A stretch of DNA of 64,000 nt from Streptomyces massasporeus (GCF_014648995.1 NZ_BMSE01000015.1:62001-126000), one strand, 5' to 3'. Counted from the stretch's first letter, positions 27,250 to 35,902 are shown. The notes: generated from the letters alone by a model not told the origin. Translations and numbers: made by a program.

Positions 27250-29061
27250 CTAGAAGGTGAGGTTCCAGGCGTCGATCCGCCCGGTGTCCTGTGTCGCGAT
27301 GTCGCGGACACGCAGCTTCCACGTACCGGACGCGGTCTCCGACGAGGCGTCCACCGTGTACGTCTTCACCACGTCGTCCCCGCTGTCGCCGTCGGCGAAG
27401 TCCTCCAGGGAGTAGACCGAGCCGTCGGGGGCGACGAGGGACAGCACCAGGTCGCCGCGGTACGTGTGCTTGACGTCCACACCGACCTTCAGCGCGGCCG
27501 GGGCGTTGCCCGTCACCCCGGTCACGGTGATCGGTGACTCCACCGTGGCGTTGTCGGCGACGGTGACGTCGGCGGTGTTCTCGAAGGAGCGGCCGGGCGG
27601 CGGCGTGGTGCCACCGACGGCCTTCAGCGCGTCGACCTGGCCCTCTCCGAAGAAGGCGTTCTTCGCCGTGGTGCCGGTGCAGCGGCCGTCGGACGGGCAC
27701 GCGGTGTCCGTGGCCTGAGTTCCCAGCCGCGCGCGCAGATCAGCGGGGGTGGCGGCCGGATCGGCGCTCTTCAGCAGCGCGGCGACGCCGGCGACGTGCG
27801 GCGACGCCATCGATGTGCCGTTCATGTTCCCGTACTTGCCGCCGGGGAGCGTGGAGTAGACGCCGTAGGCCCCGTCGCCGCCCGGCGCCGCGACGTCGAT
27901 GACGTCCCGGCCGAAGTTGGAGTACGAGGCCTTGATGCTCCCGTTGCCCATCGCCGCGACGGTCACCACGCCCGGCAGCTCCGTCGGGATGTCGATGCAG
28001 GCGTCGGTGATGGTGCGGTTGACGGGGGTGGAGTCGTTCGGGCTGGAGCTGTCGCTGCGCTTGTTCGCCAGGTCGTAGTTGGAGTTGCCCGCTGCCGCGA
28101 CCTGGAGCGAACCCTTGCCCTCCGCGTACTCCTGCGCCCGGCGCACACCCTCGATGATGGCCGCCTGGTCCGGGTCGTCGGGGCAGTTGAACATCCAGGG
28201 GTCCGTGTAATAGCTGTTGTTGGTGACGTCGAAGCCGTGGTCACCGGCCCACATGAAGCCGCAGATCGTGTTCTCGGCGAAGAACATGCTCGTACTCGGC
28301 TCCGCCACGCGCACGGAGGCGATCTTCACGCCCGGCGCGACGCCGACCACGCCCTTGCCGTTCTTCGCGGCGGCGATGGTACCCGCGACGTGCGTGCCGT
28401 GGCTGCCGACGTCTCGCCAGGCGCCGGCCCGGGTGTCGGCCTTGCCGTAGGCGCAGGAGACGGAGTCCGCCGTGTCGAAGTTGGGCGCGATGTCCTGGTG
28501 CCGGTCGTCCACTCCGGTGTCGAGGACGCCCACCGTGACGGACGCCGAGCCGGTGCTGACGGCCCAGGCCTTGTCGGCGTTGATCCTGGTCATGTCCCAC
28601 CGCGCCGTCTCGGTCAGCGTCGTGGACGACTGCCCGGGAGCGCTCGGGAGGGTGGGGGAGTAGGCGTCGGCGGGGACGTCCGAGGTGCGGGTCGCACCCA
28701 CCTTCTGCACGCCCGCGACGGAGCGCATCGCGGCGGCGAAGCCGGCCGACGAGGAGTGGGCGACCACGACGCCGATCGCGTCGTAGGACGCGAAGACCGA
28801 ACCGCCGCTCGCCGCGACGGCGTTGCGGGCGGCGGAGGTGTCGCCGGGAGCGGTGATGACGAGGTAGGAGCGGGTTCCGGCGGCCCACCCGGCGGCGGTC
28901 TGGGCGGGCACGGCGGCGCGGGCCGCGCCCGGACCGGGCGGAAGGCCGGTGTCCACGTCGGCCGCTCCGGCGGGCGTGGCGAGAGCGAGGGCCGCTCCGG
29001 CAGCGGCGACGGACAGCAGCGACCGTCTCAGACGGCGCAGGGATATGCGGGGGGTTGTCAC
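27250..29061 (-). CDS. Secreted subtilisin-like (S8) protease with C-terminal P-domain
   Basis: This is a 603-residue exported protease. An N-terminal signal sequence (basic RRLRRSLLSVAAAGAALALA) is followed by an inhibitor-type propeptide (about 60-140), then a catalytic domain. Asp is in VGVLDTGVDD (~180), His in GSHGTHVAGT (~220) and Ser in NGTSMASPHVAG (~415). The C-terminal ~90 residues form a proprotein-convertase P-domain (FENTADVTVADNATVESPI, then SGTWKLRVRD). Start is GTG with GAGGATG upstream. Two paired cysteine groups in the catalytic domain suggest disulfides. Confidence 0.93.
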   Translation of the reverse strand: MTTPRISLRRLRRSLLSVAAAGAALALATPAGAADVDTGLPPGPGAARAAVPAQTAAGWAAGTRSYLVITAPGDTSAARNAVAASGGSVFASYDAIGVVVAHSSSAGFAAAMRSVAGVQKVGATRTSDVPADAYSPTLPSAPGQSSTTLTETARWDMTRINADKAWAVSTGSASVTVGVLDTGVDDRHQDIAPNFDTADSVSCAYGKADTRAGAWRDVGSHGTHVAGTIAAAKNGKGVVGVAPGVKIASVRVAEPSTSMFFAENTICGFMWAGDHGFDVTNNSYYTDPWMFNCPDDPDQAAIIEGVRRAQEYAEGKGSLQVAAAGNSNYDLANKRSDSSSPNDSTPVNRTITDACIDIPTELPGVVTVAAMGNGSIKASYSNFGRDVIDVAAPGGDGAYGVYSTLPGGKYGNMNGTSMASPHVAGVAALLKSADPAATPADLRARLGTQATDTACPSDGRCTGTTAKNAFFGEGQVDALKAVGGTTPPPGRSFENTADVTVADNATVESPITVTGVTGNAPAALKVGVDVKHTYRGDLVLSLVAPDGSVYSLEDFADGDSGDDVVKTYTVDASSETASGTWKLRVRDIATQDTGRIDAWNLTF

Positions 29062-29309
29062 AGCATCCTCCGAGAGCCCGGGGCAAGGGGTGGCGCCCGC
29101 CGGGCCGTGGGTCGAATGGGTCGACGCAAGATTTCAGATGAGGGCATGACAAGGGAAGGGTCTGCGGTGCTTTGATCGTCAAGGGAAGACAAGTAGGTGA
29201 CTTCACTCCGGATCGCAAAGAGGGGCATGCTCTGTACATGCCGGGGTACACGCGCGTTCGTCAGCCCACGGGAGGCCGGCAGCGTGCAGTTATAGGGGAG
29301 GGAAGCATC

Positions 29310-30155
29310 GTGGCGACAGTGACGACGGCGAAGACGGACACGACCGTGGATGGCCTGCCGGAGGTCGCCGAGCCCTCGCGGATGGCACCGAAGGACGCCC
29401 GGCAGCTGACGCGTCTGTTCTTCGACCAGCTCGCGGCGCTGGAGGAGGGCACACCCGAGTACCAGTACGCGCGGAACACGCTGATCGAGATGAACATGTC
29501 CCTGGTCCGCTTCGCGGCGGGACGGTTCCGCAGCCGTGGGCCGGAGGAGATGGAGGACATCGTCCAGGTCGGCATGATCGGCCTGATCAAGGCCATCGAC
29601 CGGTTCGAGCTGACCCGCGAGGTGGAGTTCACCTCCTTCGCCATCCCCTACATCGTCGGCGAGATCAAGCGGTTCTTCCGCGACACCACCTGGGCCGTGC
29701 ACGTTCCGCGCCGGCTGCAGGAGGCCCGCGTCCAACTCGCCCGTGCCACCGAGGAACTCCGCAGCCGCCTGGGCCGCACCCCGACGGTGAAGGAACTGTC
29801 GGAGCTGATGAGCCTGCCCGAGGACGAGGTCAGGGAGGCCCGACTGGCCTCCAACGGCTACAACTCCACCTCCCTGGACGCGGCGATCGGCGGCAGCGAG
29901 GACGGCGAGACGGCCCTGGCCGACTTCATCGGCGCCGACGACCGGGCCCTCGAACTCGTGGAGGACTTCCACGCGCTCGCCCCGATGATCGCCGCGCTCG
30001 ACGAACGCGACCGGCAGATCATCCAGATGCGCTTCGCGGAAGAACTCACCCAGGCCCAGATCGGCGAACGCCTCGGCGTCTCCCAGATGCACGTCTCCCG
30101 CCTGCTCTCGCGCTGCCTGGCCCGGCTGCGCGAGGGCATGCTCACCGAGAGCTGA
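29310..30155 (+). CDS. SigB/SigF-type RNA polymerase sigma factor
   Basis: This 281-residue group 3 sigma factor has region 2 (NTLIEMNMSLVRFAAGRFRS, then IGLIKAIDRFE and FTSFAIPYIVGEIKRFFRD). Region 3 begins VKELSELM, and region 4 ends in TQAQIGERLGVSQMHVSRLL. In Streptomyces this family (SigB, SigF, SigG and relatives) serves stress and sporulation and is normally held by an anti-sigma factor; none is adjacent. The frame is open upstream, but the GTG at 29310 with a GGGGAGGG site is the evident start. Confidence 0.9.
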   Translation: MATVTTAKTDTTVDGLPEVAEPSRMAPKDARQLTRLFFDQLAALEEGTPEYQYARNTLIEMNMSLVRFAAGRFRSRGPEEMEDIVQVGMIGLIKAIDRFELTREVEFTSFAIPYIVGEIKRFFRDTTWAVHVPRRLQEARVQLARATEELRSRLGRTPTVKELSELMSLPEDEVREARLASNGYNSTSLDAAIGGSEDGETALADFIGADDRALELVEDFHALAPMIAALDERDRQIIQMRFAEELTQAQIGERLGVSQMHVSRLLSRCLARLREGMLTES

Positions 30156-30184
30156 CCCCACGGCGGACGGCGCGGGGCGTCAGA

Positions 30185-30861
30185 TCATCCGAGGGAGGCC
30201 GGTGCCGCCGAACTGGGGCTCTCCCGCTGGGGGAGCCCCACGGACGAGGCGGTGATCATCCGGCTGCCCCTGGCGGTCGGCCCGCCGCTGCCGCCCGGGA
30301 GAACCCAGTCCGCTCCGGTGGAGGGGTACTCGATCGCGGCGCCGATGAAGAGCTCCGGTCTGCCGTCCTTGTCGATGTCGCCGGCAGGTCGGTGCCGGAC
30401 GTCAGCCCGTTCTTGCCGCCCCACAGGACCGACACGGTGCCGGCGTCGCGGCCCCGCGTGGTGTCCTCGTTCGGGGCGCCGACCACCAGATCCGCATAGC
30501 CGTCCCGGTTCAGATCGGCCGTCGCGGTCGCGGCATCGAAGCGGTCCTCCGTCTCGGCCGTGCCCGGCACCCCCGCGGCGTTCTGCGTGATGACGGACCG
30601 CCGGGACGCCGACAGCCCCGACTTCGCTCCGTAGAGCACGCACGACCACGGCGCCGGATCCCGCCTTCCCGGCGACGTTCGCCCCCGGCGCGGGCAGCAC
30701 GGCGTCGCGATATCCGTCACCGTTGGCGTCGCCGGGCACCGCCCGTGCGCCGCCGCGGACGTCGCCGTCAACAGTGGCGCCCTCATGACTACGGCGATCA
30801 GGAACGCCCCCGTTCTCCTGGCATGCGCCCCAGTCGGGGGAGTCGTAGGACGAGCCGACAC
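30185..30861 (-). pseudogene. Degraded FG-GAP/integrin-like repeat protein
   Basis: Two reading frames together spell one protein. A signal-like start TGAFLIAVVMRAPLLTATSA is in one frame, then MPGDANGDGYRDAVLPAPGA in another. NRDGYADLVVGAPNEDTT returns to the first, and GDIDKDGRPELFIGAAIEY is again in the second. The calcium-binding D-x-N/D-x-D-G-x-x-D repeats are those of FG-GAP proteins. Crossing between frames at about 30740, 30650 and 30390 needs three frameshifts, and the remnant is much shorter than typical family members. A sequencing error could explain one shift but hardly all. Confidence 0.75.
30214..30240. terminator. Strong hairpin downstream of the sigma factor gene
   Basis: A 12-bp stem (30214-30225 with 30229-30240, one T-G pair) closes a 3-nt loop (GCT). 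It lies 58 bases after the sigma-factor stop and inside the 3' end of the FG-GAP remnant, so it probably terminates the sigma-factor transcript. Confidence 0.65.
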
Positions 30862-30894
30862 GGCGTCGGTCGCGCCCCGGGTGTGGTGCAGCCG

Positions 30895-31179
30895 CTACGA
30901 CGCAGCCACGACCTCGCCGGCCGTGACCTGGGGCGGTTGAGGGAGCAGTGCGGCGAGGCGGTCCCGGACGAAGTCCTTCGCCCGGTGGGTCGACTCCTCG
31001 GCGCCGGACCGGTCCTGGAAGACACTCGTCGACACCATCACCCCGTCCCCGGCATCAACCCAGTAATAGGCCACGAAACCCTGGACCTGGCGGACCAGAG
31101 GGAGGAACTCCTCGTTCACCCGACGCCCGGCCTCGGCCGGCTCGGTCACCCCTTCGTACCGGCGAATCACTGCGTACAT
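30895..31179 (-). CDS. Small antibiotic-biosynthesis-monooxygenase-like (dimeric alpha-beta barrel) protein
   Basis: This 94-residue protein has an N-terminal strand YAVIRRYEGV and the pattern strand-helix-strand-strand (NEEFLPLVRQVQGFVAYYWV). The following segments GVMVSTSVFQDR and AEESTHRAKDFVRDRL are characteristic of ABM-like ferredoxin-fold proteins. Catalytic function cannot be inferred. The ATG at 31179 has a GAGGAG site, whereas an open extension upstream is Arg-rich and unlikely. Confidence 0.65.
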   Translation of the reverse strand: MYAVIRRYEGVTEPAEAGRRVNEEFLPLVRQVQGFVAYYWVDAGDGVMVSTSVFQDRSGAEESTHRAKDFVRDRLAALLPQPPQVTAGEVVAAS

Positions 31180-31825
31180 GCGGCTGTCTCCTCGTGCGTC
31201 TCGACGTAGTCGTGTGCGCAGACGACGTACCCGCCGCGGGGCGTGAGGCGTGCGGCGGCGGGAGAAGATCACCGGAAAAGCCCCTCACCGGGCCCGCTGC
31301 CGTCATATCACTCGAGTCAGGAGCACGCGCTCCCACTCCCGCACCGTTCCTCCGATCACGACCGGCGATGCGGAGCCTGGTCACTCCGTCACGGGGCCAC
31401 TTCGCGGGCATTCTCCCCATGATGACCAACGGTTCGTCGACCGGGCCGTGGCCGAGGAGGCCGCCCGCGCGACCGCCATCGAACTCGCCCAGGCTCAGGT
31501 GGGGATGGCCGGCGACACCCTCGGCACCATCAAGGCCCGCATGTACGGGCCCACGCCGGCCGTCCTGCGGGACACCGCGACGCCGCTCGGCCGACGCCGC
31601 TGGGTTGGCGCGGAGGCGGACGGCGAGCCGCCCGCCAACGCCCGCTTCGGCGGGCCGGTGGGCGGGCGCAGGGGCGCGGGCAAGCGGGGGCCGGGCAACC
31701 ACCTGGCCCACGCTGCCCCGAGCTGTCGCCGACGGGGGTCGGCGGGAGCCCCGGAAGCGCCTGTCCGGCCCGTTGGCGGCACCACTCGAACCAACCCTGC
31801 GGCTCGGCGCATACAATTTGCTCTC
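31180..31825. other. Gene-poor stretch with a possible coding remnant
   Basis: No convincing intact gene is visible. On the plus strand around 31440-31570 a short in-frame segment (RAVAEEAARATAIELAQAQV, then KARMYGPTPAVLRD) looks protein-like but lacks a start with a ribosome site, and codons degrade after it. The segment may be a fragment of a lost gene. Confidence 0.35.
31812..31825 (+). promoter_or_regulatory. -10 box TACAAT with start codon at the transcription start
   Basis: TACAAT (31812-31817) is a near-consensus -10 hexamer placed eight bases before the ATG at 31826, with no ribosome site between. This predicts a leaderless transcript. No good -35 box was found at the usual spacing. 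Confidence 0.45.
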
Positions 31826-32185
31826 ATGCCGAAGCCTGACGAGCTGATCGTTGACATCGCCGCCCGTGTGGAATCCGGGCAGAGCAGCCAGATGTCCCTG
31901 ACCGTGGTCACCGGTGGTGCCGTCATCACCGGTCGACTGGCTCCCGAAGCCATGTGGCGGCAGAGGGTATCGGAGGTGCTGATGGACTCCGCCCGCCTGG
32001 GTGAGTTCTCCGCCGTCTTCGAAACCCCACTGACGAAGGACGGGCCGCCCACGCATCTGCACTTCCATGTCGCGCGGATTCTGCAAGGCACCGTGGGAAT
32101 CCCGGAGACGGGCGGCATGTTCCGCGTCGCGATCGAGGACATCAGTGCCTGGACCGTGGGCGACTTCAGCTACTCCGACCACTGA
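31826..32185 (+). CDS. Small soluble protein of unknown function (weak GvpU resemblance)
   Basis: This 119-residue protein begins MPKPDELIVDIAARVESGQS, followed by a strand-rich part (MSLTVVTGGAVITGRLAPEA) and a histidine-containing THLHFHVARIL. The VxxGxxxxGRL pattern and length recall the gas-vesicle accessory protein GvpU, but no other gas-vesicle gene is present, so this is only a resemblance. The open frame continues far upstream without coding character; the ATG at 31826 was chosen because of the adjacent -10 box. Confidence 0.6.
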   Translation: MPKPDELIVDIAARVESGQSSQMSLTVVTGGAVITGRLAPEAMWRQRVSEVLMDSARLGEFSAVFETPLTKDGPPTHLHFHVARILQGTVGIPETGGMFRVAIEDISAWTVGDFSYSDH

Positions 32186-32444
32186 CCGGCGGGCGTGCCG
32201 GAGCGCACGACGGTGAAGGGCGGCCCCAGGCGGCGCTGTCGTGACCGGCCTCGCCGGGAGCGCCCAGTGGCCGCGTCGGCCCCTCGTCCTCCACCACCCT
32301 GCGTTCCGGCTCGGTCGCGTCCAACTCCCAGTGGTGCCGGCACTCCTCGCACCGGGGGCCGTCCGCCCCCACGTCGAGCACCTCCCCGTTCGGGCAGTCC
32401 GTGCCGTCCCCGCGACCCTCACACGCTTCCCCGCCGACCCCCAT
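32166..32444 (-). CDS. Possible small zinc-binding protein
   Basis: This is a 92-residue frame whose N-terminal half contains four cysteines (EACEGRGDGTDCPNG and PRCEECRHHWELD) arranged like a zinc ribbon. It overlaps the convergent upstream gene by 20 bases at the 3' ends. Codon bias supports coding only moderately, and the C-terminal third is low-complexity. The ATG at 32444 (MGVGGEACE) was chosen because the frame upstream runs through a strong hairpin. Confidence 0.42.
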   Translation of the reverse strand: MGVGGEACEGRGDGTDCPNGEVLDVGADGPRCEECRHHWELDATEPERRVVEDEGPTRPLGAPGEAGHDSAAWGRPSPSCAPARPPVSGRSS

Positions 32445-32456
32445 GCGCTCGACCGT

Positions 32457-32486
32457 GCGCCCTCCCGTACCCGAACGGGAGGGCGT
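32457..32486. terminator. Strong 12-bp hairpin
   Basis: The arm 32457-32468 pairs with 32475-32486 (eleven Watson-Crick pairs plus one G-T) around the loop ACCCGA. It may end plus-strand transcription arising from 31826, or lie in the leader of the minus-strand zinc-ribbon gene just beyond its start. Confidence 0.55.
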
Positions 32487-32531
32487 CGGCAGGGCGCACA
32501 GGGGCTCAAACCCGGTACAACGCCCCGGCAC

Positions 32532-33175
32532 CCGCCGTCAGCCCCACCAGCGACATCATGAGGCCGCGAGCGGCGTCAGCGAGGCAGGCGGGTCCCCGGC
32601 TCCTGGATCGTTTACACGCTCTGGCCGCTGTATGTGGTAGGTGAATTCAGCGGGAGAGCAACCACCGAAGCAGGCGGAGTACTGGTCGAATTTTGAACTT
32701 TTTCTGAGTCGCACGGGACTACCTGTGAATCGTCGGCTTCGCCCGCTGCCGTGATCTCACCTTTGCGCTTCACGCAGGCCAAGAGGGCCGGCCGCGTGGT
32801 CCGGATGGCGAAGGCAGATCATGTGTCCAACTGCGGAGATATTCCCATCCGCCCGCGGGGAGCCGATCATTCCGCCCGAAGGGGGAGCTTTGCACTCCGC
32901 TCGCCCCTCGACCAGCGATCAAGAATGGGCCGGCTTCCTCTACAGGACGGCATGACAGAAGCCTTGCACCGATCCGATCCTCCTGGCAGGGTTCGGGAGT
33001 CGGTTCTCGGCATTGCGTCACGGGGGAGACTCGATGTTGTTCACCTTTCCGATGGACCATGACGGCTCTTCCTTTCCTCGGCCCGTGGTTCGCCGCGCTG
33101 CCTGACGACATCCGCAACCGGATGAGTCGCACGACAGTCGGTGGGTCCACTGGGAGTTGCTGAGGAGGAAGAGCG
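32532..33175. other. Intergenic region upstream of the biosynthetic cluster
   Basis: This stretch is visibly richer in A and T than its surroundings, for example TTTTGAACTTTTT near 32690. I found no gene with codon bias, apart from a 34-codon plus-strand frame (33059-33163) lacking a ribosome site. It most likely holds the promoter of the pathway regulator, whose own GAGGAGG ribosome site is at its end, and marks the left boundary of the cluster. Confidence 0.5.
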
Positions 33176-34213
33176 ATGGACCACATCTCCGCATCCATAC
33201 CGAAACCGATACAGCAGCACTTACGCCGCCCGGATCCGCATCTGGGCGGACGTTTATCGGAGATCACCCAAGTACCGATCAGCAGAATCTTGGTCGCGGG
33301 CTCACTTCGTACGGTCGGGGAGGATCCACGGCACATCAGCGCGCTCGCCGAAGTGTGCTCCGAACTGCCGCCGATCGTCGTCCACCGGAAGACGATGACC
33401 GTCATCGACGGTGTCCACCGGCTCAGGGCGGTGGAGAACAGCGGCGCCACGCACATCAGTGCCGTGCTCTTCAACGGCGATGAGCGCGAGGCCTTCGTGC
33501 TCGCGGTCAAGCTGAACAGCAACCACGGGCTGCCGCTCTCCCTTGCCGACCGCAAGGCCGCGGCCCTGCACATGATCACCGACTTCCCGGAGTGGTCCAA
33601 CCGGCGGCTGGCGGGAGTCGTCGGCCTGTCGGACAAGACCGTCGCGGCACTCAGGCGACGGTCGGGTGCGGAACTTCCGCACCCGACCGCGGTGCGACTC
33701 GGGCGTGACGGGGTGGCCTACCCCCTCGCGGCAGCCGAAGGCCGCAGTCGCGCGCTGGTGTACCTCGCCGCGCATCCCGACGCGTCCGCGCAGGAGGTGG
33801 CGCGTGCCGCGGGCATCTCGCTCACCACGGCGAAGGACGCGCGAAAGCGGGCCCGCGCCCTTCCAGGAGAGCCGCCGCCGGCGGAACAGCCGGGCGACGG
33901 GCCGGTCCGGGAGGCCGGGGCCGGTCGCCCTGCGCTCGTGAAACGTCCCAAGGCGGGGAGCGCGGACCTGTCCCTGGCCGTGCGGCGGTTGCGCGCCGAT
34001 CCCTCGCTCCGGTTCACCGAGGTGGGCCGGAAGCTGCTGCGGACCCTGGACCCCGCGGCCACGCAGCCGCACGACTGGGCGGCGATGGCGAGCAGCATCC
34101 CGATCCACTGCGCCCCTCTGATCGCCGAGCTGGCACGGCACCACGCCGAGAGCTGGCAGCTCCTTGCGGAATCATTGACGGAACGGATCAATTCCCGGGA
34201 AGCTGACGTATAG
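33176..34213 (+). CDS. ParB-domain (StrR/NovG-like) pathway regulator with two TTA codons
   Basis: This 345-residue protein has an N-terminal ParB/sulfiredoxin-like domain (about 28-125: VPISRILVAG, PPIVVHRKTMTVIDGVHRL, NSNHGLPLSLADR). Helix-turn-helix segments follow (SNRRLAGVVGLSDKTVAALR and SAQEVARAAGISLTTAKDAR). This layout is that of cluster-situated activators such as StrR and NovG. Codons 16 (33221-33223) and 27 (33254-33256) are TTA, read only by the bldA leucyl-tRNA in Streptomyces, so production is probably developmentally gated. It directly precedes the large plus-strand operon. ParB chromosome partition is unlikely given the context and C-terminus. Confidence 0.86.
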   Translation: MDHISASIPKPIQQHLRRPDPHLGGRLSEITQVPISRILVAGSLRTVGEDPRHISALAEVCSELPPIVVHRKTMTVIDGVHRLRAVENSGATHISAVLFNGDEREAFVLAVKLNSNHGLPLSLADRKAAALHMITDFPEWSNRRLAGVVGLSDKTVAALRRRSGAELPHPTAVRLGRDGVAYPLAAAEGRSRALVYLAAHPDASAQEVARAAGISLTTAKDARKRARALPGEPPPAEQPGDGPVREAGAGRPALVKRPKAGSADLSLAVRRLRADPSLRFTEVGRKLLRTLDPAATQPHDWAAMASSIPIHCAPLIAELARHHAESWQLLAESLTERINSREADV

Positions 34214-34630
34214 ATCTCCGGCCGGTTCATCGAATACCGTTGCCGACGCCTCGGATTCGTCGCCTCCGGTTGATTCCGCCGAGATCATCGCCTGGATTCC
34301 CCAGGCGCTGTGTGAAACGCCGGCGTATCAGATTCCGCGGTACCCGGGGCTTTTTGTTGACGCGCTCCGAACCGCGCCTTCGGTGGCTGATCAAGCCGGC
34401 GTGGCTCCTGGTGGGGAACGGAAAAGCCTTTCTGGAACCCGCGGTATTCGTTGAATGTGCGACTTAAGTTCAAACGGTTGCGCGGTGCTCGAACGGTTTG
34501 TACGCTGGCTCACACAATTTTGAAGCGGGGGTGCGGGGGGAACGTGACTTCGTATAGTCCTGGCCATGTTGGGCATGAGCAATCATCCGTGCCTCAGCAC
34601 ATTGTTCGTAACGGTTCATCATTATCGGGA
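34214..34630 (+). promoter_or_regulatory. Intergenic promoter region of the main biosynthetic operon
   Basis: The 417 bases have low GC at every codon position and no coding bias. A promoter fits TTGCGC (34478-34483), a 17-base spacer and TACGCT (34501-34506). TCAAACGGTT (34470-34479) and TCGAACGGTT (34489-34498) are direct repeats 19 bp apart that overlap the -35 box and spacer. A third AACGGTTC lies at 34610-34617, 14 bases before the first gene. These are candidate sites for the upstream regulator. Confidence 0.5.
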
Positions 34631-35902
34631 ATGCCGACTCATTGGTACAACTTCCTGGCGGATCTGCCGGGCCCCATGCCCGAAGTCAGGGATTCCGGAA
34701 GCCCCACGGCCGCAGAGATATCGGCCAAAATCAGGCCGCGAGTACTCGCCGAGCAAAACGGCTCGGACGAGCAATGGATCGCCATTCCCGAACCGGTCAT
34801 GGAGCGGCTGCGGCAATGCGGCCGGCCGACACCGCTGCACCGGGCGCACCGGCTCGAGAAGTATCTCGGTACCGGCGCGAGAATCTACCTCAAGCGTGAA
34901 GACGTCCTTCCCACCGGCAGCTTCAAGCTGAACACCGCCATAGCTCAGGCGTATTACGCGGCCGAGGAAGGACGCACGACCCTCGTCACCGAGACCGGGG
35001 CGGGTCAATGGGGGATGAGCGTCGCGCTGGCGGCGAAGATGTTCGGCCTGCGGGCCGAGATCTTCATGGTGAGGTGCTCGCTCGAGCAGAAGCCCTACCG
35101 GCGTCACTACATGGAGCTGCTGGGGGCCGAGGTACGGCCGTCGCCGTCGACCCACACGGCGATCGGACGAAAGATCCTCGGGGAGAACCCGGACCACCCC
35201 GGCAGCCTCGGCACCGCGATCAGCGACGCGATCGAGCACGCCCTGGGCAACTCCTCCGCCGCGTATCTCGCCGGCAGCGGGATGCCGCACGTCTACCTCC
35301 ATCAGACGTTGCTCGGGCTCGAGGTCGCGCAGCAGCTCAAAACAACCCACGGCGAGGACCTGGGCGTCGACGGGCGCGGCGACCACCTCATCGCGTGCTC
35401 GGGTGGCGGAAGCAACCTCTGCGGTCTCATCGGCCCTCACCTGCGGGCCAAGGCCGACGGGGCCGACCTCCGCTTCCTCGCCGCGGAATCCACGGCGGCG
35501 CCCCGGCTCACCCAGGGCGTCTACGCGTACGGCCGCACCGACCTGGGCGGCTACACGCCCGAGGTGCTGGGCTACACGATGGGGGAGAGCTTCATCCCCC
35601 CGTCCAACCACGTCGGCGGCCTGCGCAACCACCACAGCTCCGCCCTGGTCAGCCTGCTCCGGCGCGAGGGCGTCCTGGACGCCGTCGCCTTCGACCAGCG
35701 AACGGCCCTGGAGGCCGGCCGGCTCCTGCTGCAGACCGAAGGCCTGCTGCTCGCCCCCGAGGCCGGTCACGCGGTCGCCGCGGCCCTGGACGTCGTGGCG
35801 AAGGCCGACGCGGAAAACGCCGAACCGGTGATCGTGGTCCTGGCCAGCGGCTCCGGATTCCTCGATCTGCAGGGATACAACGAAGTCCTGCTCGACGCAT
35901 AG
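34631..35902 (+). CDS. TrpB2-type PLP-dependent beta-synthase
   Basis: This 423-residue fold-type II PLP enzyme resembles tryptophan synthase beta of the TrpB2 class: start PTHWYNFLADLPGPMP, catalytic ETGAGQWG (Glu121), phosphate-binding SGGGSNLCG, and PLP lysine in TGSFKLN (Lys99). Classical TrpB has His before this Lys (AHK or SHK); here it is Phe. In the cluster it could join L-serine to an indole-like or phenolic nucleophile, consistent with serine incorporation known from labelling of CC-1065 subunits. No TrpA is present. The open frame upstream has poor codon bias, so ATG 34631 was chosen despite a weak ribosome site. Confidence 0.87.
   Translation: MPTHWYNFLADLPGPMPEVRDSGSPTAAEISAKIRPRVLAEQNGSDEQWIAIPEPVMERLRQCGRPTPLHRAHRLEKYLGTGARIYLKREDVLPTGSFKLNTAIAQAYYAAEEGRTTLVTETGAGQWGMSVALAAKMFGLRAEIFMVRCSLEQKPYRRHYMELLGAEVRPSPSTHTAIGRKILGENPDHPGSLGTAISDAIEHALGNSSAAYLAGSGMPHVYLHQTLLGLEVAQQLKTTHGEDLGVDGRGDHLIACSGGGSNLCGLIGPHLRAKADGADLRFLAAESTAAPRLTQGVYAYGRTDLGGYTPEVLGYTMGESFIPPSNHVGGLRNHHSSALVSLLRREGVLDAVAFDQRTALEAGRLLLQTEGLLLAPEAGHAVAAALDVVAKADAENAEPVIVVLASGSGFLDLQGYNEVLLDA

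Noticed and set aside
32751-33062. 103-codon plus-strand frame
   Set aside because: No ribosome site, poor codon bias and no domain; the region looks intergenic.
33176-34213. Chromosome-partition ParB
   Set aside because: No ParA partner or parS sites, and the C-terminal part and context fit a StrR/NovG-type activator.
34451-34630. Upstream extension of the TrpB2-like frame, including a GTG start at 34544
   Set aside because: Third codon positions are not GC-rich, the sequence contains the putative promoter, and family similarity starts at PTHWYN.
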